DNA of 19,408 nucleotides, from positions 1-19,408 of the forward strand of contig DHSK01000176.1 in NCBI GenBank assembly GCA_002408445.1. Reading direction: 5' to 3'. Both the position numbers and the translations under genes were made by a program. The DNA is from Syntrophomonas sp. UBA5288. GTDB lineage: Bacteria; Bacillota; Syntrophomonadia; Syntrophomonadales; Syntrophomonadaceae. Numbering within the stretch: the first letter of the stretch is position 1; each line of letters starts with the position of its first letter. Positions 13,747 to 19,408 of this stretch are shown piece by piece. The notes below the pieces were generated by a model. The model worked only from the letters and a program-made list of their open reading frames with translations. It did not search any database and was not told the DNA's origin.

Positions 13747-15132
13747 TCAATTCTCGTATCTTTTCCGGGCGGTGGTAGAGAGAATGCCGAGTTCCTGGCG
13801 ATATTTGGCTACGGTACGCCGGGATATCCTTATACCTTTTTGTTTCAGGAGCTGGCCTATGGTCTGGTCACTTAAGGGCTGGGTGGCATCCTCGTTGTTG
13901 ATTATTTCTTCAATGAGATATTTTATGCTTTTAGATGAGACCGGGGCACTGCCCGTATCAGACTGTACTCCACTGCTGAAAAAGTATTTAAATTCGAATA
14001 ATCCCTGCGGAGTCTGGATATATTTGTTGGTGGTGGCACGGCTGACCGTGGACTCGTGCACTTCGATGATATCAGCCACCTGTTTGAGATTCAGCGGTTT
14101 TATATATTGTATTCCCCGGCGCAAAAAATCGGTCTGAATATCAACTATACATCGGGCTACCCGGTATAAAGTCATGCGCCGCTGTTCTATGCTTTTTATG
14201 AGCCATACCGCCGAGCCCATTTTATCTTCCAAATATTTGCGCACATCGGGGGTAAATGAACCGGGCTGCTTTAACACGCTTTGATAAGTATGATTTAAGG
14301 ACAGACGCGGGAAATTGCTGTCATTGACCACAACTATGAACTCGCCCTCCAGTTCCTGGACTATGACATCGGGAATAATATATTTGATTTCGTCCTCATT
14401 GCTGTATTGGAGTCCGGGTCTGGGGTCAAGGGTTCTGATCAGATCGCATATATCCTGAACCTGATAGATGGAAGTGTCCAGTTCCTGGGCTATGCGGCTG
14501 AGCCGGCCGCGGGCAACATCATCCAGGTGTTTGCACACAATGGCCTGCGTCAGGGGGGTATCTTTGCCGTAATATTTCAGTTGCAGGAGCAAACATTCCG
14601 CCAGATCCCGTGCTCCTACTCCGTGGGGATGGAAGGTCTGCACTATGCCGAGTACTTCTTCTACATGTTTAAGCGGGGTATTAAAACGGGTGGCAACCTC
14701 ATCGAGGTCAATAATGAGATAGCCGTTATTATCTATGTTTCCTATTAGATACTCACCGATAATAAGGTCATCGGGGTTTTTTATGATAAGCTGAAGTTGG
14801 AATTCAAGATGTTCATAAAGACTGGGTTTACGAGTAATCATGTTTTCAAAGGAAGTTTCCTCTTTTTGTTCGCGCTGGTTATATTCTATATCACGATCAT
14901 TAAAATACTCCAACCATTCTTCCAGGCCTTCGTTACGATCAGCATCAGCATCAGCCTCAACGGTTTCTTCTGCCTCCTTTTCTTCCAGAAAAGGATTTTC
15001 TTCCAGTTCCTGTTGAATATGCTCATTCAATTCCAGAGTTGACATTTGCAAAATAGCGATAGCCTGTCGCAACTCAGGAGTCATCACTAATTTTTGCTGT
15101 TGAGCCAGAAATACGTCATGCGTAAGTTTCAT
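13747..15132 (-). CDS. rpoN: RNA polymerase sigma-54 factor
   Basis: RpoN directs polymerase to -24/-12 promoters and needs AAA+ enhancer-binding activators. The 461-residue protein has Gln/Leu-rich region I at 1-50 (QQQKLVMTPELRQAIAILQM), an acidic region II (about 50-95, EEKEAEETVEADADADRN), and the core-binding region at about 100-300. A helix-turn-helix lies near 348-370 (LKQVADIIEVHESTVSRAT), and the RpoN box SRRTVAKYR is at 437-445, with Ser for the usual Ala. The ATG follows a GGGGGATC sequence about eight bases upstream. It precedes cggR, as in a number of Clostridia, but has its own transcription unit because the cggR promoter lies between. No activator gene or clear -24/-12 promoter was noticed in the window. 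Confidence 0.97.
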   Translation of the reverse strand: MKLTHDVFLAQQQKLVMTPELRQAIAILQMSTLELNEHIQQELEENPFLEEKEAEETVEADADADRNEGLEEWLEYFNDRDIEYNQREQKEETSFENMITRKPSLYEHLEFQLQLIIKNPDDLIIGEYLIGNIDNNGYLIIDLDEVATRFNTPLKHVEEVLGIVQTFHPHGVGARDLAECLLLQLKYYGKDTPLTQAIVCKHLDDVARGRLSRIAQELDTSIYQVQDICDLIRTLDPRPGLQYSNEDEIKYIIPDVIVQELEGEFIVVVNDSNFPRLSLNHTYQSVLKQPGSFTPDVRKYLEDKMGSAVWLIKSIEQRRMTLYRVARCIVDIQTDFLRRGIQYIKPLNLKQVADIIEVHESTVSRATTNKYIQTPQGLFEFKYFFSSGVQSDTGSAPVSSKSIKYLIEEIINNEDATQPLSDQTIGQLLKQKGIRISRRTVAKYRQELGILSTTARKRYEN

Positions 15133-15213
15133 AGAGGATCCCCCACTTCATGTAAATCCTTAACAAGGCCTATTAGACAAGGCTGGAATGCAGCGTTAAC
15201 GATATGATAAAAG

Positions 15214-15236
15214 GAAGCTTTATATATCTATGCTTC
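15214..15236 (-). terminator. Weak hairpin after whiA
   Basis: On the minus strand GAAGC and GCTTC pair across an AT-rich loop and are followed by CTTTTATC. It lies about 40 bases after the whiA stop in the 144-bp gap before rpoN. The stem is only five pairs, so efficiency is doubtful. Confidence 0.4.
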
Positions 15237-15276
15237 TATTAATTATTATTCGGCAATCAACTTAATATGTCCTGCC

Positions 15277-16203
15277 TCATTCTATGTCTTGAATCAGTTC
15301 TTCGACTATTTTCTCTAGCTTTCTCATCCGGTATGCAACACCGGATTTGCTCAAAGGCGGATTCATCATAGTTCCCAGTTCTTTTAATGTACAGTCCGGG
15401 TAATCGATGCGCAACATGGCCAGGGATTTTAGCCGGGGCGGAATCTGTTCAACCCCGCCGGTGTTAATTAATTTTTTGATTAATTCCACTTGGCGCAAGG
15501 ATGCATCTACGGTTTTTACCAGATTGGCAGTTTCACAATTGACCTGCCGGTTAACATTGTTTCTTACTGACTTTATTATGCGTATATTTTCAAAATCTAA
15601 TAAGGCCATGCTGGCTCCAACCAATCGCAAAAAATCTACAATTTTTTCACTTCCTTTAATATATACCACCAAATTGTTTTTGCGCTCACTGGTACGGGCC
15701 TTAATTTTCATACGGGCCAGTAACTTTTCCATATCTTCTGCCATTTGGCTGTCACTAGTCATTATTTCAAGATGGTAGTCGGCGCCGGGACGGTTAATAA
15801 ATCCGCCGGCTAAAAATAAGCCGCGCAAGTAGGCCCGGCGGCAACAGGACCGATTCAGCAAAGCCCATTGTATCCGGCGAGGAATGTACTTTTCATCCTG
15901 GCTTAAGCCCAGTTCCTGTAACTCATTATCCACCGGGGTATTGATTATGTAAACTCTGGTTTTGTTAAAATGACGGCGGTTCTGGACTTTGATGCTTGAT
16001 TGGATATGGTAAATTTCTTTATAAGTTTTAAATATCTTGCGCGCGGTTGCGGCATTTTCGGTGGATAATTGGATGCTTAAACCGTTTTCATAATTTACGC
16101 TCCCGGCCAATGCTATCATTGCGGCGAGCTCAGCTTTGCGGCAGCATTCCCGTTCAGGGGTAATGCGGGCCAGTTCATTTTTAACATCATTAGAATAACT
16201 CAT
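15277..16203 (-). CDS. whiA: DNA-binding protein WhiA
   Basis: WhiA combines an N-terminal LAGLIDADG-endonuclease-like domain, catalytically inactive in this family, with a C-terminal helix-turn-helix. In Streptomyces it activates sporulation and division genes; in Bacillus it affects division and chromosome segregation. The 308-residue product has the family N-terminus SYSNDVKNELARI, the Cys pair ERECCRKAELAA, the AYLRGLFLAGGFINRPGADY core near the middle, and the C-terminal HTH TLKELGTMMNPPLSKSGVAY. GAGAGGG lies eight bases before the ATG. It follows yvcK as in most Firmicutes, but here a 395-bp repeat-bearing gap intervenes. The crh gene that follows whiA in Bacillus is absent; rpoN comes next. 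Confidence 0.96.
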   Translation of the reverse strand: MSYSNDVKNELARITPERECCRKAELAAMIALAGSVNYENGLSIQLSTENAATARKIFKTYKEIYHIQSSIKVQNRRHFNKTRVYIINTPVDNELQELGLSQDEKYIPRRIQWALLNRSCCRRAYLRGLFLAGGFINRPGADYHLEIMTSDSQMAEDMEKLLARMKIKARTSERKNNLVVYIKGSEKIVDFLRLVGASMALLDFENIRIIKSVRNNVNRQVNCETANLVKTVDASLRQVELIKKLINTGGVEQIPPRLKSLAMLRIDYPDCTLKELGTMMNPPLSKSGVAYRMRKLEKIVEELIQDIE

Positions 16204-16246
16204 GTTTACCCTCTCTCAAGTATGGGGTCGGGCGGCACACTAACAC

Positions 16247-16301
16247 GGGGACATTCCTTACTTCGGTTCGCGAAGCGAACCTGAGAGGAAGGTGTGTCCC
16301 C
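16247..16301. repeat. 55-bp REP-like palindrome with GGGGACA/TGTCCCC ends
   Basis: The arms GGGGACATTCCTT and AAGGTGTGTCCCC pair with a two-base mismatch. Inside is a perfect hairpin GGTTCGC-GAA-GCGAACC (16265-16281). It resembles the short palindrome at 5228-5253. It lies about 45 bases upstream of whiA, in the leader region, where the RNA could fold. Confidence 0.7.
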
Positions 16302-16473
16302 TGCTGAAATAGCGAGAGACAAACCTTCCTATAGGTGTAAATCGTGTGCCCCGTCAGCCGCGAAATGAGCCGCTGGTGTCTCCGCTGCCGGAGCATGGAG
16401 CAAACGGGCTATACCTCACCGCCGCCGGCCCTACAACTATACCTTTAAAGAAAGATTATGCCGGGTTGGGGTA

Positions 16474-16572
16474 TTAAGAACGCTTGCACCCAGGACTTAC
16501 ATTGATGTATGTACCTCGCATTTTTTGGTAGTTCTCCTCCAGGATATTTAGGAAAAATTCAGTGTCATTCAT
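16474..16572 (-). CDS. Unrecognised 32-residue ORF between yvcK and whiA
   Basis: The frame encodes MNDTEFFLNILEENYQK then MRGTYINVSPGCKRS. No ribosome binding site precedes the first ATG, which falls in an AT-rich repeat. An internal ATG at codon 18 is preceded by GGAGGAG at about 13 bases, which would give a 15-residue peptide. The C-terminal part looks protein-like, so it could be the tail of a lost or transposase-like gene. I do not recognise a family. The rest of the yvcK-whiA gap (16302-16473) shows nothing I can support. Confidence 0.3.
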   Translation of the reverse strand: MNDTEFFLNILEENYQKMRGTYINVSPGCKRS

Positions 16573-16600
16573 AATATTCAGCGTATTCAGCGTCTAATTT
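16552..16600 (-). repeat. AT-rich dispersed repeat, copy 4 (degenerate, inverted)
   Basis: Reads AAAATTCAGTGTCATTCATA then ATATTCAGCGTATTCAGCGT. It matches the inverted form seen at 11505-11555 with several substitutions, and abuts the yvcK stop codon. Confidence 0.5.
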
Positions 16601-17588
16601 AACCCCCTAGTCCCTGTGCCTTGTTTTCATCAGCGGCCAGCGTATCCAGGATGACCCGCGCCAGTTTGCCGGAATCATGCCAGGCTACATCGGTGTCCGA
16701 CACCAGATCATGACAAAGCAGCCTGACCCCCATACGGGCAATTTCATCGGTAGCTTCATTAACCGGTATGGCCTGTTCCTCACGGTAACGCAACAGGCGC
16801 TCATCATCCACCACACCTGTGTTGACGATAGCATAATCAAACAATTGACAGCCAACGTGTTCCATTATAACACGCAAATGGTCGGCAGCTGAAAAATCAT
16901 CGGTTTCGCCCAGCTCAGTCATTATATTGCTTACATAAAAAGTCGTTGCAGGTGATTTTAAAATCGCTTCCGCCACCCCGGTAACCAGCAAATTAGGTAT
17001 CAAACTGGTGTACAGGCTGCCCGGTCCGATTACTATGGCATCAGCCTCCATTATGGCATCCAGAGTAGCCGGGACCGGCATACAGTCGCGGGGATTAAGG
17101 AAGAGCTGCCTGATAGCAGCGCTATAATTCCGGATAGAAGTCTCACCGCTGATAGTGGTACCGTCTTTCATGATTGCAGCCAGGGACACCTGCTCCAGGG
17201 TGGCGGGAATGACTTTGCCGCGAACAGCCAGCACCCGGCTGACTTCTTTAATAGCCGATACAAAATCACCGGTAATCTCAGTCAGGGCCACCAGCAATAA
17301 ATTGCCCAGATTATGGCCCTCCAAACCACTGCCTTGCATAAAGCGATGCTGAAAGACTTTATCCATAAGTGTTTCGGTTTCCGCCAGAGCTACCAGACAG
17401 TTGCGAATGTCGCCAGGGGGCAGAACTCCCAGTTCAGCCCTTAAGCGTCCGGAACTGCCACCGTCATCGGTAACCGTAACTACCGCGGTAAGATGTGACG
17501 TGTATTTTTTAAGCCCTTTGAGCAGTACTGCCAGGCCGGTTCCACCGCCTATCACCACTATCCTGGGCTCTTGATGGAGAATATTCAT
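16599..17588 (-). CDS. yvcK: YvcK/CofD-like gluconeogenesis and cell-envelope factor
   Basis: YvcK proteins bind UDP-sugars such as UDP-GlcNAc and are needed for growth and envelope integrity on gluconeogenic carbon in Bacillus, Listeria and Mycobacterium. The 329-residue protein has the Rossmann-like start IVVIGGGTGLAVLLKGLKKY (10-29), the TVTDDGGSSGRLR motif (38-50), PPGDIRNCLVAL, and the AIVIGPGSLYTSLIPNLLV segment typical of the CofD fold. The ATG immediately follows the rapZ stop with no spacer, and its ribosome binding site GGAGG lies in the last rapZ codons, so translation is coupled. The rapZ-yvcK-whiA trio links nucleotide-sugar sensing with division control. Confidence 0.96.
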   Translation of the reverse strand: MNILHQEPRIVVIGGGTGLAVLLKGLKKYTSHLTAVVTVTDDGGSSGRLRAELGVLPPGDIRNCLVALAETETLMDKVFQHRFMQGSGLEGHNLGNLLLVALTEITGDFVSAIKEVSRVLAVRGKVIPATLEQVSLAAIMKDGTTISGETSIRNYSAAIRQLFLNPRDCMPVPATLDAIMEADAIVIGPGSLYTSLIPNLLVTGVAEAILKSPATTFYVSNIMTELGETDDFSAADHLRVIMEHVGCQLFDYAIVNTGVVDDERLLRYREEQAIPVNEATDEIARMGVRLLCHDLVSDTDVAWHDSGKLARVILDTLAADENKAQGLGG

Positions 17589-18476
17589 CTAAGCCTCCGT
17601 CTTGTATTTAGATATATCTCTATGTTTAACCAGTACATAATATCCCATATTGCGAAGCTGTTTTCCAATATAGTCCGCCAGCACCACTGAACGATGCTGT
17701 CCCCCGGTACATCCTACCGATAAGGAAAGATTGGTTTTTCCTTCACTTATATAGTGTGGTATCAGGAACTTCAATAAATTAAGGAAACGGCGCGAGAATG
17801 CCTGGGTTACCGGGGAGTCGAGCACGTAATCCACCACCGCCTGGTCCTCACCGGTCATATTGCGCATAACCGGATCATAGAAAGGGTTGGGCAAAAAACG
17901 CACATCCATGACTATATCCGCATCCAAAGGAATACCCAGCTTATAGCCAAATGACACTACGTTTACGGTAAATCCGGTGTCCCGATCGGTTTCGTACATG
18001 TTAATAAGTTTTTCCTTCAGCTCACGGTTAGATAGATCCGAAGTATCTATGACTATATTAGCCTGGCCTCTTAATTCCTGCAGCATGGTGCGCTCTTCCT
18101 GAATCGCATCCAGGAGACGGCTGCTGCTGGTCAAAGGGTGTCGCCGCCGGGACTCCTTAAAACGCCGCACCAGCACTTCGTCTGAAGCTTCCAAAAAAAG
18201 AATCTCATAAGGCATTTCCCGTTCCTTCAATTCTTCCAGGGCCCGGGACAAATCATGGAAATAATCCCCCCCTCTCACATCAATGACCAGAGCTACTTTG
18301 TCGATTTTACCCTGTGACTGCAGGCCCAGTTCGATGAATTTGGTCAAAAGGGTGGGGGGTAAATTATCCACACAGTAATACTGCAAGTCCTCCAGACAGT
18401 TGATAACCTGACTTTTCCCGGCGCCTGACATGCCCGTAATTATGAGTACCTGCAAGCCTTCTTCTTTTTGCACCAT
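17589..18476 (-). CDS. rapZ: RNase adapter/nucleotide-binding protein RapZ (YvcJ)
   Basis: An ATP/GTP-binding P-loop protein. In E. coli RapZ senses glucosamine 6-phosphate and guides RNase E to a small RNA controlling glmS; in Firmicutes (YvcJ) the partner is less clear. The 295 residues show Walker A GMSGAGKS at 15-22, the family motif YYCVDNLPPTLL (33-44), a Walker-B-like LVIDVRGG near 63-70, SFGYKLGIP at 175-183, and the C-terminal motif VGCTGGQHRSVVLAD (254-268). The proposed ATG lies 37 bases inside the PHP gene and has no good ribosome binding site, so expression probably depends on coupling. The GTG at codon 2 is an alternative. Confidence 0.95.
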   Translation of the reverse strand: MVQKEEGLQVLIITGMSGAGKSQVINCLEDLQYYCVDNLPPTLLTKFIELGLQSQGKIDKVALVIDVRGGDYFHDLSRALEELKEREMPYEILFLEASDEVLVRRFKESRRRHPLTSSSRLLDAIQEERTMLQELRGQANIVIDTSDLSNRELKEKLINMYETDRDTGFTVNVVSFGYKLGIPLDADIVMDVRFLPNPFYDPVMRNMTGEDQAVVDYVLDSPVTQAFSRRFLNLLKFLIPHYISEGKTNLSLSVGCTGGQHRSVVLADYIGKQLRNMGYYVLVKHRDISKYKTEA

Positions 18477-19228
18477 TCTACATATCCACCACCTTTTCCC
18501 AGGTTAATTACCCGGTCCGGTTCAATACCAATTCTGCTGACAATCTCGATTCCGTAATCAAGCTGGCCTACAGTATCTTCAAAATGAGCATCGCTGTTTA
18601 TGATAAAATTTACTCCTGTTGTCTCTGCTTTCATTATATCAGAAACCGGAGGATGTTCATGACCGCAATTAATTTCAAAAAATACATCGTTTTTGATACA
18701 AGCCCGTGCTACTTCTTCCACATCAACTGTAAAAAAAAGTCCCGGATGGGACAAAATATCAATCTGGGGATTATGATTGAGCGCCTCCACCATGGCTTTC
18801 GTATTGGCATCTATAGCTTTCCGGCGCTGGCCTGGACCCAGGTGGCGCAGGGAATTGCGGGCATACAGTTCAAAACCCTCCTTGACCGAAGTAGGGAGGG
18901 TATAGGGATGCAGTCCTACTATTAGAATGTCGAGTTCATTGATGACGTAAGCGGGCAGATCCAGGGTTCCCTGACGGTCACGGATGTTGGCTTCCGCCCC
19001 CACCAACAGTTTGACCTCACTACCGGCAGCATTGATCTCATCCGCCTCCTGCTTTAATCCGAGATAGACCTCGGGGTTTTTCACCCCAATAACAGCCGCC
19101 AGCGGGCCATGGTCAGTCACCGCCACCTCTTTCAGGCCCCGGTGCGAGGCTGCCCGTAAAATCTGCTCCACCGTCTGCCGCCCGTCACTATTGCGACAAT
19201 GGGTATGATAATCACCATAAACTTCCAA
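18440..19228 (-). CDS. PHP-domain metal-dependent phosphoesterase
   Basis: A 262-residue single-domain PHP protein resembling the YcdX/histidinol-phosphatase-like group. Metal-binding motifs are in the family order: DYHTHC (His8, His10), VAVTDHG, LLVGAEAN, LIVGLHPY, ILSHPG, EINCGHE and NSDAH. These proteins hydrolyse phosphate monoesters; the substrate here cannot be told, though the link to rapZ-yvcK is common in Clostridia. I chose TTG at 19228: GGAGG lies seven bases upstream and the product then starts just before the conserved DYHTH. A longer reading from 19273 would run through the ribosome binding site and a repeat. It overlaps rapZ by 37 bases. The C-terminus ends in a Lys-rich KKKKACRYS. 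Confidence 0.88.
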   Translation of the reverse strand: MEVYGDYHTHCRNSDGRQTVEQILRAASHRGLKEVAVTDHGPLAAVIGVKNPEVYLGLKQEADEINAAGSEVKLLVGAEANIRDRQGTLDLPAYVINELDILIVGLHPYTLPTSVKEGFELYARNSLRHLGPGQRRKAIDANTKAMVEALNHNPQIDILSHPGLFFTVDVEEVARACIKNDVFFEINCGHEHPPVSDIMKAETTGVNFIINSDAHFEDTVGQLDYGIEIVSRIGIEPDRVINLGKGGGYVEWCKKKKACRYS

Positions 19229-19251
19229 CCAAACACCTCCGAATGGGAATA

Positions 19252-19301
19252 TAATTTTAACACTGAAGGACACTGATTTAATATGATTTACACTGATTTT
19301 A
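19252..19301 (+). repeat. AT-rich dispersed repeat, copy 5
   Basis: Best-preserved copy: AACACTGAAGGACACTGATT, then TAATATGATTTACACTGATT. It lies just upstream of the PHP gene. The remaining bases to the window end (19302-19408) are AT-rich and show no gene or clear promoter. Confidence 0.7.
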
Positions 19302-19408
19302 CTTATTGTTCAAACATTGATTAACCTGCAGCTCTAGAGTGTAGATAATGTAATTAGTGAATATGATTAAGCAGTAACTTTGCGAATGTCATTGCTATGA
19401 ATAACGTT

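Noticed and set aside
19226..19273. Longer N-terminus for the PHP protein starting at 19273
   Set aside because: The extra 15 residues would be encoded by repeat DNA and by the ribosome binding site itself; the TTG at 19228 has proper spacing and matches the family start.

Overview
The window looks like a chromosomal core region of a low-to-medium GC Gram-positive bacterium of the class Clostridia, possibly Syntrophomonadaceae/Peptococcaceae-like. This is inferred from gene content and order, not from a database match. Nearly every gene lies on the minus strand. Reading in the direction of transcription (high to low coordinates), the order is: PHP-domain phosphoesterase, rapZ, yvcK, whiA, rpoN, cggR, gapA, pgk, tpiA, gpmI, eno, secG, an Est30/YvaK-type carboxylesterase, an HD-domain hydrolase, rnr, then a c-di-AMP riboswitch and the start of an OpuCA-type osmolyte transporter gene that runs off the left edge. 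Start codons are varied: rnr, secG, tpiA and probably the PHP gene start with TTG, and the esterase probably with GTG.

Region 1 (16599-19408) is the PHP-rapZ-yvcK block, with overlaps or zero spacing. whiA follows after a 395-bp gap that holds repeats and a 32-codon ORF. Region 2 (13602-15276) carries rpoN and the regulatory region of the glycolytic operon: an extended -10 promoter, then a tandem GGGAC/TGTC array that I read as the CggR operator, downstream of the probable transcription start. Region 3 (6228-13601) is cggR-gapA-pgk-tpiA-gpmI-eno, the complete triose-phosphate-to-PEP segment of glycolysis. cggR/gapA and tpiA/gpmI overlap and pgk/tpiA are 12 bp apart. The gapA-pgk and gpmI-eno junctions are split by 266-312 bp of repeats. 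Eno ends in a convincing terminator.

Region 4 (1495-5948) has secG, the esterase, the HD protein and rnr (protein export, small hydrolases, RNA decay). The 670-bp gap between secG and the esterase holds a small plus-strand locus: a 26-codon single-membrane-span ORF with a strong ribosome binding site. It is flanked by inverted sequences that would pair the 5' leader of its mRNA with its 3' region, with a candidate antisense promoter facing it. I interpret this as a holin-like type I toxin-antitoxin locus, the most notable item here. Region 5 (1-1494) has an unassigned structured segment, a c-di-AMP (ydaO/yuaA) riboswitch, and opuCA.

The intergenic spaces carry several dispersed repeat families: an AT-rich ~50-bp unit (five copies), a ~64-bp palindromic unit (two inverted copies flanking gpmI-tpiA-pgk), a TGTCATCCTGA palindrome (one complete, one half), and GGGACA/TGTCCC-ended palindromes. 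No tRNA, rRNA, CRISPR array, complete insertion sequence or prophage gene was seen.
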